A DNA stretch of 64,000 bases, taken from the NCBI RefSeq assembly GCF_001457815.1, contig NZ_LN898220.1, positions 372,001 through 436,000 of the forward strand. Direction: 5' to 3'. Source of the stretch: Vitreoscilla massiliensis. GTDB taxonomy: Bacteria > Pseudomonadota > Gammaproteobacteria > Burkholderiales > Neisseriaceae. The notes under the pieces are model-generated. The model saw only the letters and a program-made list of their open reading frames with translations, did no database searches and was not told where the DNA came from. Position 1 is the first letter of the stretch. Each line of letters starts with the position of its first letter. Both the position numbers and the translations under genes were made by a program. Shown piece by piece: positions 33,995 to 42,605 of the stretch.

Positions 33995-35362
33995 TTAAGA
34001 ATGCAACGAGGTTTTTTGGCCAGACTGCAAAGTCGGTGGGCTGACTTCACGCGCCTTTATGCCTTTCACCAACACCGCCAAGCCGGCCAACACCGCTGGA
34101 ATCACCAACAGGCTGAACATGGTTTGCAAGCTGTAGCCTTGGCTGATCATGTGCGCACCGGCAAACGCGCTCAAAATCGCGCCGAAACGGCCGATGCCAT
34201 TCATCCAACTGGCACCGGTGGCACGCGCTTGGGTGGGGTAGAAATTGGTGGCCAAGGCCGACATGCCGACCGAGCCGCCATTGAAACAAAAACCCAAAAT
34301 CCATGCGCACACCGACAACAACAGCAAATTGTGCCCAAACTGACCCAAGGCATAAGTCGCAAGCGCACCGACAAACATCGCAATGGCCAACACCTTGTGC
34401 GGCTTGAATTTGTCCATCGCCCAACCAAAAAACAGACAACCCAAAGGCCCACCGATTTGGAACACCGATGTCACCGTTGCCGCTTGTGAGATGCTGAAAT
34501 CATTCATCTTGATGATGGTTGGCAACCAACTGCTGCACAGATAAATCAAGAACAACACCGTGAAATACGCCATCCACAACATCATCGTGCCCAAGAAATA
34601 CGGCTTAGACACCACCAAGGCCAAGGCACTTTGCTGTTTGGCGGCGGTTTCACCCGCAACAAAACGGCTGTGCTCATTGGCAGAATTGGGGCTGATGCGG
34701 TTGATGATGGCGCGAATTTTGGCTTGCGGGGCATTTTTGGCCACCATGACCGCCAACGATTCGGGCATGCGCCACAACATAAACGGCAACAAAACCAATG
34801 GCAACACGCCGCCCAACAAAATCACACTGCGCCAGCCAAACGCCGGTATCATCCATGCCGCTACAAAACCACCGGCAGCAGCGCCCAGAGAAAAGCCGCA
34901 ATACGCCAAAGTCACAAAAAACGCGCGCCGACGCACGGGTGCGTATTCAGATGACAAAGTCGCTGCATTCGGCGCGGCCGCACCCAAACCCAAACCGGTC
35001 AAGAAGCGGTAAATCACCAAATGGGTCAAGTCTTGCGAAAACGCTGTAACCACAGTGAAGACGCCGAAGAAAAACACACTCGCCACCAACACTTTTTTGC
35101 GACCAAACTTGTCGGCCAAGGGACCGGCCACCAAAGCACCGATGGACAAACCAAACAAAGCCGCGCTCAACACAGGGCCCAAGTCTTTGGCGGTCACGCC
35201 CCACTCTTGCATGATTTGCGGCGCAGCCAAGCCCATCACCACCACATCAAAACCGTCTATGGCGATGATGGCAAAGCAGAAAAACACCACCAGCTTTTGA
35301 AAACCGCTGATTTTGGGGCCATTGATGACCTCACGTACGTCTATGACATTATTGTTATTCAT
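33995..35362 (-). CDS. Aromatic acid:H+ symporter family MFS transporter (PcaK-like), copy 1
   Basis: Predicted importer of aromatic or hydroaromatic acids, 455 residues and about twelve helices. The AAHS family markers are the acidic first helix (IIAIDGFDVVVMGLAAP) and the loop 2-3 motif GPLADKFGRKK. The helix-5 region (CGFSLGAAAGGFVAAWMIPAFGWRS) also matches. It is third in the operon FAD dehydrogenase 1 - NIPSNAP - MFS. It is about the same length as, and clearly paralogous to, the transporter at 43429-44778. The cargo is probably the substrate of the adjacent dehydrogenase. Confidence 0.9.
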   Translation of the reverse strand: MNNNNVIDVREVINGPKISGFQKLVVFFCFAIIAIDGFDVVVMGLAAPQIMQEWGVTAKDLGPVLSAALFGLSIGALVAGPLADKFGRKKVLVASVFFFGVFTVVTAFSQDLTHLVIYRFLTGLGLGAAAPNAATLSSEYAPVRRRAFFVTLAYCGFSLGAAAGGFVAAWMIPAFGWRSVILLGGVLPLVLLPFMLWRMPESLAVMVAKNAPQAKIRAIINRISPNSANEHSRFVAGETAAKQQSALALVVSKPYFLGTMMLWMAYFTVLFLIYLCSSWLPTIIKMNDFSISQAATVTSVFQIGGPLGCLFFGWAMDKFKPHKVLAIAMFVGALATYALGQFGHNLLLLSVCAWILGFCFNGGSVGMSALATNFYPTQARATGASWMNGIGRFGAILSAFAGAHMISQGYSLQTMFSLLVIPAVLAGLAVLVKGIKAREVSPPTLQSGQKTSLHS

Positions 35363-35389
35363 GTTTCTTTTCTCTCCATGATGCTGGAT

Positions 35390-35725
35390 TTATACCGTGG
35401 TCGTGTTCATCGCCACTTTTTTAATGATTTGATTGTGTTGTGCCACCACCAAGCCTTTGGTCGCTTGCAAATAGGTCGCAAACTCCGGATCAGCATCGCG
35501 CGCATTACTGCGGCGCTCATAATCGGCCAAGCTTTCGTACTCCCAAATGTGCACAAATTGGTTCAAAGTGCCGATGGTGGTGGTGTAAAAGCCCACCGGC
35601 GTGCCCAAGTGCTTCATCAACAAAGGCATGGCCAATTCGTTGAAGTGTTGTAAAAATTCCGCCATACCGCGCGGCGCGATGCTGTAAAAGCGCAAATCCA
35701 CGATTGGATAATCTTGTTCATTCAT
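35390..35725 (-). CDS. NIPSNAP-family protein, short form
   Basis: A 111-residue ferredoxin-like alpha-beta protein. Features are IVDLRFYSIAPRGMAEFLQHF, then GFYTTTIGTLNQFVHIWEYESLADYERR, typical of NIPSNAP domains. ATG at 35725 with AGAGAA upstream is chosen; an in-frame TTG 24 nt earlier has nothing in support. It lies between FAD dehydrogenase 1 and the MFS gene. NIPSNAP proteins of catabolic clusters have no firmly assigned activity; a small-molecule-binding or isomerase role is a guess. Confidence 0.83.
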   Translation of the reverse strand: MNEQDYPIVDLRFYSIAPRGMAEFLQHFNELAMPLLMKHLGTPVGFYTTTIGTLNQFVHIWEYESLADYERRSNARDADPEFATYLQATKGLVVAQHNQIIKKVAMNTTTV

Positions 35726-35745
35726 GTGTGTTCTCTGGTAGGGAT

Positions 35746-37500
35746 TCAAACGGCAGCAGATGCGGCCTGTAATTCTTGTACTTGTGCTTTATCGGCAATC
35801 ACATTGGCAGTGACATAGCCGTAAGTCATGATCGGGCCTAAGGTGATGCCGGCGCCAGGGTAGTTGCCACCCATCACGCTCTTACGGTCGTTACCGACGC
35901 TGTACAGGCCGGCAATCGCTTGCTTGTCCGCGCCCAAGACTTCGCCCACAGGCGTGGTTTCGATGCCGTTAAACGTGCCCAAATCGCCCATATACACCTT
36001 CACCGCGTAAAACGGACCTTGTGCCACTGGGGCCACGCAAGGATTCGGTTGGTGTTCTGGGTCGGCCAAATAGCGGTTAAACGCAGTTGAGCCACGGCCG
36101 TATTCAGGGTCTTCGCCATGCACCGCGTGCAAATTGTATTCAGCAATGGTGTCACGCAAACCTTGTGCATCTATGCCGGTTTTTTGTGCCAATTCGTCCA
36201 AGCTCGCGCCTTTGAACAAATAGCCTTGTTTGATGAGTTTGCCGTGTGGCAACGGTGCGGGTTTCACATAGCCCAAGCCATATTTGGCCAAAGTCTTGCC
36301 ATCGCACACCAACCACATCGCGGTTTCTTTTTCGCCTTCGCAAGCACGCCACAAAGCCGCACCGACATCGTGGTAAGAATTCGATTCATTGCAAAAGCGC
36401 TGACCATTTTTCAATACGCCTATCACACCGGGTTTGTAGCGGTCGAGCAAATGCGGGAACACGCCAAACTCGCCACCTTTCATCGGTACACGCGAAACTG
36501 GCATCCATGCTGAATTGTCGGCGTAATCGCTGCTCACTGTGGCGCCCACGCTTTCGGCCAAACGTGCACCATCGCCAGTATTGCCTGTGGGCACTGGTGA
36601 GAAATGTTCGCCGCCGTTGGCCAAATGTGGGTACATTTTTTTCAAACGGGCACGGTCGTGCGAGAAGCCACCACTGGCCAGTACCACACCGTGTTTGGCA
36701 TGGATGTTGCGCAAGCTGCCATCGGCAGCTTTCACTTGCAAACCGACCACGCGGCCGTCTTCAACCAACAACTCTTTGGCAGCGGTTTCAGTGAAAATAG
36801 GGATGTTCAAGTCAAACGCCGATTTGGCCAAACGGGCGGCCAAGGCATTGCCGGAAGTCACGTTGGTGCCGCGTTTGTACAAGGCCAATTCTTTCAGGTG
36901 TATGCCCAAACGTTTGGCCACGTACACGAACGACACCGGCGATTTGGTCACTTGGAAGAAATGTTTCAAGTCAGCATTGGAAGAATTGAACATCATGCCG
37001 ATGAAGGTAATGGTTTTTAGCGGTGGGCGCAGGCGTGACATTTCATCGCCCAATTCGCGGATGTCAAACGGTGCCGCCAAAATCGAACGACCAATATCCA
37101 CGCCGCCATCCACATCAGGATGGTAATCTGGGTACAAAGTCGGCACGAATTTCACCGTGGTTTCGCGCTCGAAAAACTCGACCATTTTCGGGCCATTGTC
37201 GAAAAATACCGCCGCAGATTCGGCATCAAAATGCTCACCGGCTTCATTTTGCAAATACTTCATCGCTTCTTCACGGCTGTCTTGTATGCCTTGCTTTTTG
37301 GCATAAGGGTTATTGGGTACCCACAACACACCACCTGAAAACGCGGTCGTGCCGCCATAAACCGCTTCTTTTTCCACCACGATGACTTTCAGGCCGCGTT
37401 TGGTCGCGGTAATCGCGGTAGACAAACCACCGGCACCGGAACCCACCACGACCAAATCGCACACAGCGTCGACATTTAAACTTTTGTTTTGACTGGACAT
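35746..37500 (-). CDS. KstD-like FAD-dependent dehydrogenase 1
   Basis: Flavoprotein of 584 residues in the fumarate reductase / 3-ketosteroid-1-dehydrogenase superfamily. The FAD-binding start is DLVVVGSGAGGLSTAITATKRG with GGTTAFSGGVLWVP. Near residue 547 is NYPGAGITLGP, where KstD enzymes place an active-site Tyr and Gly. Such enzymes introduce C=C bonds next to a ring ketone or reduce them. Context (aromatic-acid transporter, protocatechuate pathway) suggests desaturation of an oxo-cyclohexane(ene)-carboxylate. AAGGAGAGG precedes the ATG. It heads a three-gene operon. Confidence 0.87.
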   Translation of the reverse strand: MSSQNKSLNVDAVCDLVVVGSGAGGLSTAITATKRGLKVIVVEKEAVYGGTTAFSGGVLWVPNNPYAKKQGIQDSREEAMKYLQNEAGEHFDAESAAVFFDNGPKMVEFFERETTVKFVPTLYPDYHPDVDGGVDIGRSILAAPFDIRELGDEMSRLRPPLKTITFIGMMFNSSNADLKHFFQVTKSPVSFVYVAKRLGIHLKELALYKRGTNVTSGNALAARLAKSAFDLNIPIFTETAAKELLVEDGRVVGLQVKAADGSLRNIHAKHGVVLASGGFSHDRARLKKMYPHLANGGEHFSPVPTGNTGDGARLAESVGATVSSDYADNSAWMPVSRVPMKGGEFGVFPHLLDRYKPGVIGVLKNGQRFCNESNSYHDVGAALWRACEGEKETAMWLVCDGKTLAKYGLGYVKPAPLPHGKLIKQGYLFKGASLDELAQKTGIDAQGLRDTIAEYNLHAVHGEDPEYGRGSTAFNRYLADPEHQPNPCVAPVAQGPFYAVKVYMGDLGTFNGIETTPVGEVLGADKQAIAGLYSVGNDRKSVMGGNYPGAGITLGPIMTYGYVTANVIADKAQVQELQAASAAV

Positions 37501-37596
37501 TGCCCTCTCCTTGCTGAAATTGTTTTTGCTTATTGGGGTAAGTGCGGCTAGAGTAGGGGCTATCGGGTGGGCTGAGAATGGGGTGTGCCCCCCATG

Positions 37597-37633
37597 TGCG
37601 CGATGTACGTCATCTCATTACGCTAATCGCGCA
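37597..37633. promoter_or_regulatory. Inverted repeat upstream of FAD dehydrogenase 1 (operator candidate)
   Basis: TGCGCGAT and ATCGCGCA are separated by about 21 nt, 100-135 nt before the minus-strand start at 37500 and just past the terminator of the preceding operon. Symmetry and place suggest a regulator site; no matching half-sites were noticed elsewhere. Confidence 0.4.
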
Positions 37634-37644
37634 AATACGACAAA

Positions 37645-37673
37645 AAAAAGACCGTGCCAAGCACGGTCTTTTT
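37645..37673 (-). terminator. Strong intrinsic terminator of the six-gene MFS-to-NIPSNAP operon
   Basis: AAAAAGACCGTGC and GCACGGTCTTTTT form a 13-bp stem with a 3-nt loop. On the minus strand it is followed by more T residues (TTTTTTTT in all). It lies 18 nt past the stop at 37691 and separates two operons. Confidence 0.9.
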
Positions 37674-37690
37674 GATGCGGAGCAATAAAT

Positions 37691-38305
37691 TTATTGCAAC
37701 GGTGAGATTTTGGTTGGCAGCGCCATCAGCGATTCCATGTCGTTGGTCAACCATTGTGGGCCACCTTTTGGCGGCCAAATGCCTTGTGCCACCGCATCGG
37801 CGCGCACTTGGCTGCGTTGGTTCACCGACTCATACGGCCAAATGTTAACGATGCGCGGCTCGCCATCCAAGCTGCTCATCACCACCGTCAATTTCGACAA
37901 CTCAGTACGCGCTGGCACAGCCACTTCCCACGCCGCGTGCACGTGTGGCAAACCGCCATGTTTCATGTGGTAAGTGCGGATTTCATACACAGGGCCAAAC
38001 GCACCGGTTTCCACTTCTGGCAAGAATGGGAAACCTTGGTAAGAATCGACGCTGACGTGTTCCAACCACTCTTGCGCATAAAATGGATTCGGCGCTTGCG
38101 CAAAACGCGCACGTTCTTGCTGCAACTCTTCCAAAGTCTTGAATTCGCGCAAGACCAATACTTGGTTCAAAGCGCCGATGTCGCTGAACCACACGCCCAA
38201 TAAGCGGCCTGTAACGGCTTCGGCGACGAATTTTTCTATGCCCGCGGCCACATCAGCGGCTTTGCCCATGTGGATGTCTAAAGTGGCCAATTCATAATAA
38301 TGCAT
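37691..38305 (-). CDS. NIPSNAP-family protein, tandem-domain form
   Basis: A 204-residue protein with two NIPSNAP-like halves: MHYYELATLDIHMGKAADVA near the N-terminus and VYEIRTYHMKHGGLPHVHAAW, the typical second-domain motif, near residue 130. It ends with a region containing RIVNIWPYESVNQRSQVRA. It is the last gene of the operon that starts with the MFS gene at 44778, followed by a strong terminator. Activity is unknown; it pairs with FAD dehydrogenases 2 and 3 as the short NIPSNAP pairs with dehydrogenase 1. A DUS copy lies inside near 38202. Confidence 0.85.
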   Translation of the reverse strand: MHYYELATLDIHMGKAADVAAGIEKFVAEAVTGRLLGVWFSDIGALNQVLVLREFKTLEELQQERARFAQAPNPFYAQEWLEHVSVDSYQGFPFLPEVETGAFGPVYEIRTYHMKHGGLPHVHAAWEVAVPARTELSKLTVVMSSLDGEPRIVNIWPYESVNQRSQVRADAVAQGIWPPKGGPQWLTNDMESLMALPTKISPLQ

Positions 38306-38358
38306 GTGTTTTTCCTTGTTTAAAGGTTTCAGTGTTCAAATGGATAAGGTCTCAAGGC

Positions 38359-40059
38359 TTACAGGCCGCTTTCATGCGCCAGTTTGCCTGCCGCATGTTT
38401 GGCAATGCGCCAACCGAAGACCATGCCGGGGCCTATGGTGGTGCCGGGGCCGGGGTAAGTGCCTTTGAATATCGACGCCAAGTCGTTGCCGCACGCGTAC
38501 AAACCGGGTATCGCCTCGCCCTGCCCGTTCAAGACGCGGCCAAACTCATCGCCAGCAAAACCGACGCTGCTGGCGCAATCAATCGGCTTCACCGCCAAGG
38601 CGTAAAATGGCGCGCTTAGAATCGGGCCTATACACGGATTCGGTTGCACGGCTGCATCGCCATTGAAGCGGTTCATCTTGCCGGTGCCACGGCCAAATTC
38701 GACATCGTCGCCGGTGATGGCGTAAGCATTGTTGCGGATGACGCTTTGTTCCAGTTCGCCCGCATCCACGCCGATTTTGCCCGCCAATTCGCGCACCGTA
38801 GCGGCCTGTACCACATAGCCATGCTTGAGGTAATACTTGAGTTTTTGCGCCCCCGGCATGATCAGACCCAAGCCGTATTTGTGGATAAACGCATCGTCAC
38901 AAATCAAATACGCCGGCGTACTGACATTGCCTTGTTGCGCGGCCAATTGGCCGACACAAAAATCGTGGTAGGAATCGGTTTCGTTGACAAAGCGCTTGCC
39001 ACTGGCGGTGACCGCAATCAGGCCGGGCTTGGCACGGTCGAGGATGATGTGTGGCCACACCGCCAATTGGCCGTTGGGCTTTTTGAAGGTCGAACATGGG
39101 AACCACAATACCGGATGGGCTTCATTGTCGAGTTGGGCGCCGGCTTTGAGGCCGCTGGTGAGGCCGTCGCCAGTGCTCAGTTGCGGTGCCAACGAGTAAT
39201 CGCGCGTGCCGATGGGGAAGTATTGCTGGCGCAATTGGGCATTCCACGCCACCCCGCCGGTTGCCAACACCACACCTTTGCGGGCGATGACGCGTTTCTT
39301 GCCTTGAGCAGTGGCTATGATGGCACCGATGACGCGGCCATCCTCTAACAACAATTCTTGCAATGGCGACTCGTACCAAATCTCGGTTTGGTATTTTTTC
39401 AAGCTATAGAGCAAGCGTCCGACCAAGGCATTGCCCATTACCAAACGCGTGCCGCGCTTGTATTTCAATCGGTCTTTGAAATAAGGCAACACCACTTGCA
39501 GCGTGGTTTTGACATTGCCCACCGAGCTTACAGGCCGCAATAAGGCCGACAATTCATTGCGGTTGACCATCATGCCGCCCAAGCCCATGAATTCAGGGCG
39601 CGGAGGCAACACGCGGTCGAAATCGTCGCCCAATACCTTGGCATCAAAGGCCATGGGTGCCAAAGCACGGCCACCAAAGGCTTCACCCGGTTGGTTTTTG
39701 ACATAATCAGGATGGGCGAAGGCCGCGGCAAATTTCACCTCGGTTTTGGCATCCAATTCCGACACCATCTCAGGGCCAGAGCGTAAAAAAGCCTCACGCA
39801 AATGCTCGCCACCGCGCTCGCCCACCACCGCTTTTAAAAACGCGCGTGCGTCTTCGACCTTATCGGGCACACCAGCTTTGACGCTCAAATGCGTACCCGG
39901 CACCCACGTGGTGCCACCAGAGGTGGCAGTGGTGCCGCCCACTTGTTTGGCTTTTTCGCACAACAGCACGTCCAAGCCTTCCATGCGGCCTGTAAGTGCC
40001 GAGGTCATGCCAGCAGCGCCGCCGCCGATGACCAATAAATCCACTGTTTTTTGTTCCAT
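38359..40059 (-). CDS. KstD-like FAD-dependent dehydrogenase 2
   Basis: Flavoprotein of 566 residues, paralogous to those at 35746 and 40069. FAD motif DLLVIGGGAAGMTSALTGRMEG with GGTTATSGGTTWVPG. The C-terminal active-site motif is TYPGPGTTIGP with Tyr near 535, the closest of the three to the YPGPG form of ketosteroid dehydrogenases. Predicted to desaturate a cyclic oxo-acid. Its last codons Ser-Gly-Leu-stop are a DUS. Three further DUS-like copies lie inside. It sits 9 nt after dehydrogenase 3 in the operon, so the two may be made in similar amounts. Confidence 0.87.
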   Translation of the reverse strand: MEQKTVDLLVIGGGAAGMTSALTGRMEGLDVLLCEKAKQVGGTTATSGGTTWVPGTHLSVKAGVPDKVEDARAFLKAVVGERGGEHLREAFLRSGPEMVSELDAKTEVKFAAAFAHPDYVKNQPGEAFGGRALAPMAFDAKVLGDDFDRVLPPRPEFMGLGGMMVNRNELSALLRPVSSVGNVKTTLQVVLPYFKDRLKYKRGTRLVMGNALVGRLLYSLKKYQTEIWYESPLQELLLEDGRVIGAIIATAQGKKRVIARKGVVLATGGVAWNAQLRQQYFPIGTRDYSLAPQLSTGDGLTSGLKAGAQLDNEAHPVLWFPCSTFKKPNGQLAVWPHIILDRAKPGLIAVTASGKRFVNETDSYHDFCVGQLAAQQGNVSTPAYLICDDAFIHKYGLGLIMPGAQKLKYYLKHGYVVQAATVRELAGKIGVDAGELEQSVIRNNAYAITGDDVEFGRGTGKMNRFNGDAAVQPNPCIGPILSAPFYALAVKPIDCASSVGFAGDEFGRVLNGQGEAIPGLYACGNDLASIFKGTYPGPGTTIGPGMVFGWRIAKHAAGKLAHESGL

Positions 40060-40068
40060 GCTGCTTCC

Positions 40069-41778
40069 TTAATCCTGCTTGCCTGCGATGTGACGGGCGG
40101 CGACATAGCCAAACGTCATCCCCGGACCCAAAGTGATGCCACCGCTGGGGTAATGCCCACCCATCACGCTGTTCATGTCATTGCCCACGGCGTACAGGCC
40201 GCTTATCGGTGTGCCCGTGTCGTCCAACACTTGCGCGTGGCGGTCGGTTTTCAAACCGGCGAAGGTGCCCAAACTGCCCGGCACGATTTCCACCGCGTAA
40301 AACGGCGGCTTGATAATGGGTGCGACACACGGATTGGGACCGACACTGGCATCGCCTGCCACGCGTTGGTACAGATTGCTGCCACGACCAAATTCAGGAT
40401 CTTGGCCGCGCTCGGCATGGCCGTTGTAATGGCGCAGCGTGGTTTCAAAGCCGTTCACGTCTATGCCACAGGCGTGTGCCAACTCGGCCAAGGTGTTGCC
40501 GCTTTTTAAATAACCATTAGCCAGCCACGGTTTTAAGGACAAAGGAAACGGCTTCACCGCGCCCAAACCATAACGGCGAATAAAGGTGTGGTCACAAATC
40601 AACCACGATACCGCGCGCTCACCCGCAGGCGTCGCCGCCAACATGTCTTTGACAAAAGCGTGGTAAGGGCCGCCCTCATTGGTAAAGCGCTGACCATTGG
40701 CACGCACCGCAATCAAACCCGGTTTGCCGCGTTCGACCAAATGCGGGAAACGCCCCCATGAACCGTCGGCTTGTGGCACCAAAGACACTGGACTCCACGC
40801 GCCAGATGCTGCTTGAGTGGTGTCGACACTGCCGCCCAAGCGCTCACCCAGATTCAGCCCATCACCGGTATTGGTGGTGGGTGCGGCCGAGTGATGTGGC
40901 GTGCCGTTTTGGACATGCGGGAACAATTGCTGTTGGCGCACCACATCGTGTGGAAAACCACCGGCAGCCAACACCACCGCGCGCTTGGCAACAATATTGA
41001 CCTGCCCTTGTGGCGTGTCCAACACCACCGTGCGCGCGCCAGCATCGTCTGCATTGCCTATGTCACTGGCGCGGGCATTGAGCACAAATGCCACATTCAA
41101 ACGCAAGGCCGATTCCAGCAAGCGCGCGACCAAGGCATTGCCATTGACGATTTGTTGGCTGCGACCGTATTGCAACAAGTCGCGGCCATGTTTGCTGATG
41201 CGTTTGCCCACGTAGTAAAACGACGACCACGATTTGAAGCTGTGCAAGAAGTGTTTCATGTCGGCACCGGAAGCGATGCCCATGCCCCACAGCGTGGTTT
41301 CATAGATGGGGCGGCGCAACATGGCCAGATTCTTGCCCAAGCCACGGCCGTCGTAAGGCGCGGCCACCACCGAGCGCCAACCATTTTTAGCACCGGCCAA
41401 TTCGCCGAAGAAATCGGGCACGGCACTGCCGGGCAAAAACTTCACCGCGGTGTTTTGCTCAAAAAACGCCAGCATTTGCGGCGCTTGCTGCAAATACTGC
41501 GTCATCATCTTGGCTTCAAAACGCTCACCACACACGGCCTGTAAATACGCCGTCACATCGGCATCCGAGTCACCGGTGTTTTGACCGGCGGCGTGCGGCG
41601 CATGCGGTATCCACAGCCAGCCGCCCGAAAACGCACTGGTGCCGCCGACCACATTGGTTTTCTCGATCACCGTCACTTTCAAGCCTAAGTGAGCCGCGGT
41701 CACCGCCGCGGCCAAGCCGCTGGCACCTGAGCCGATGATGAGCACATCGGTGTCACGTGATGTGTGCAACGCCGCCAT
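40069..41778 (-). CDS. KstD-like FAD-dependent dehydrogenase 3
   Basis: Flavoprotein of 569 residues from the ATG at 41778, with GGGAGG upstream; the A of this ATG is shared with the TGA of the preceding gene, so translation is coupled. FAD motif DVLIIGSGASGLAAAVTAAHLG with GGTSAFSGGWLWIPHAPHA. The active-site motif reads HYPSGGITLGP (Tyr near 543), so the middle residues differ from copies 1 and 2, suggesting a different substrate or step. Two sequential desaturations would be needed to turn a cyclohexanone ring into a phenol, which could explain two copies in one operon. Confidence 0.87.
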   Translation of the reverse strand: MAALHTSRDTDVLIIGSGASGLAAAVTAAHLGLKVTVIEKTNVVGGTSAFSGGWLWIPHAPHAAGQNTGDSDADVTAYLQAVCGERFEAKMMTQYLQQAPQMLAFFEQNTAVKFLPGSAVPDFFGELAGAKNGWRSVVAAPYDGRGLGKNLAMLRRPIYETTLWGMGIASGADMKHFLHSFKSWSSFYYVGKRISKHGRDLLQYGRSQQIVNGNALVARLLESALRLNVAFVLNARASDIGNADDAGARTVVLDTPQGQVNIVAKRAVVLAAGGFPHDVVRQQQLFPHVQNGTPHHSAAPTTNTGDGLNLGERLGGSVDTTQAASGAWSPVSLVPQADGSWGRFPHLVERGKPGLIAVRANGQRFTNEGGPYHAFVKDMLAATPAGERAVSWLICDHTFIRRYGLGAVKPFPLSLKPWLANGYLKSGNTLAELAHACGIDVNGFETTLRHYNGHAERGQDPEFGRGSNLYQRVAGDASVGPNPCVAPIIKPPFYAVEIVPGSLGTFAGLKTDRHAQVLDDTGTPISGLYAVGNDMNSVMGGHYPSGGITLGPGMTFGYVAARHIAGKQD

Positions 41779-42605
41779 CACTCACCTCCCACCGCGGCCG
41801 TGGCGAGCAGTTTCTTGGCCTGATCTATGGCCATTTGCGCGCGCTGCTGCGGTTTAAAATGTTGCGCCAATTCGGTGTTGGGAATTTCCAAGCCTATGGG
41901 TTTGCCCTCGTCGATCAATTGCGCAAAACTGAGCAAATCCAATTCGCCGCTGCCCGGTAACAAACGTGCGCCGCGCGCCACCACAATCAAACCCTCATCG
42001 CTGGGGTCGTATTTGGTATAGGCATCACACAATTGGATGTAATGAATCATGTCGCTGGGCAAGGCGGCGATTTCGGCCAAGGTCGAATCCGAACGGGCAA
42101 AATGCAGCGAATCGAGCAACACGCCAGCATTGGATGCACCGCTGTGCTCCACTATGGCGCGCGCTTGGCGCAGGTTTTTCACCGCCGTCCACGGCATGAA
42201 TTCCAAATCTGCGGTCAGATTGAATTCACTAGCCAATTGGCAAAACTCGGCATACGAGTCTTGCAAACGCGCCGCGTCGGTATCATCGCCCGCCACCAAC
42301 ACATGCGCCGCGCCCAAGGCCGCCGCCCGTTCTACAAACGGCTTAAAGCCGTCGTTGCTGTAGCTGTCTTTTAAACGCACGATTTCGACATCGGCCACTT
42401 TCACGCCAGTATCGCGTAAGGCGGCCTGTACTTCGCGCAGCAAGGCCTCATCGTGCAACAAAGGATAAGCGGCTTCGCCACTGGCAGCGGCTGGCAAGAT
42501 GCGCAAGCCGACATAGTCGTAGCCACAAGCGGCGGCGATTTCGACCGCCTCCACTGGGCTGGCTTCGGCCACGGTCAAGAAAGACAAGGAATAGGAGCGG
42601 CTCAT
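41778..42605 (-). CDS. TIM-barrel protein, candidate 3-dehydroshikimate dehydratase
   Basis: Xylose-isomerase-like TIM barrel of 275 residues. Candidate divalent-metal ligands at strand ends are Glu135 (LEFMPW), Asp165 (LLDSLHF), Gln191 (YIQLCD) and Glu240 (LEIPN), the Glu-Asp-Gln/His-Glu set of sugar isomerases and bacterial 3-dehydroshikimate dehydratases. Single-domain size fits AsbF-type dehydratases and lacks the C-terminal extension of QuiC1-type ones. Lying between an AroE-like dehydrogenase (4-nt overlap) and FAD dehydrogenase 3, it could make protocatechuate from 3-dehydroshikimate. An epimerase role is the main alternative. Confidence 0.72.
   Translation of the reverse strand: MSRSYSLSFLTVAEASPVEAVEIAAACGYDYVGLRILPAAASGEAAYPLLHDEALLREVQAALRDTGVKVADVEIVRLKDSYSNDGFKPFVERAAALGAAHVLVAGDDTDAARLQDSYAEFCQLASEFNLTADLEFMPWTAVKNLRQARAIVEHSGASNAGVLLDSLHFARSDSTLAEIAALPSDMIHYIQLCDAYTKYDPSDEGLIVVARGARLLPGSGELDLLSFAQLIDEGKPIGLEIPNTELAQHFKPQQRAQMAIDQAKKLLATAAVGGE

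Noticed and set aside
35021..35653. A 210-codon plus-strand frame across the MFS and NIPSNAP genes
   Set aside because: It overlaps two well-supported minus-strand genes and reads through their junction without protein features.
38359..40059. Calling the flavin dehydrogenases fumarate reductases
   Set aside because: They share the FAD fold, but the C-terminal Tyr-Pro-x-x-Gly motif and genomic setting fit ring-desaturating enzymes better; the general family name is kept instead.
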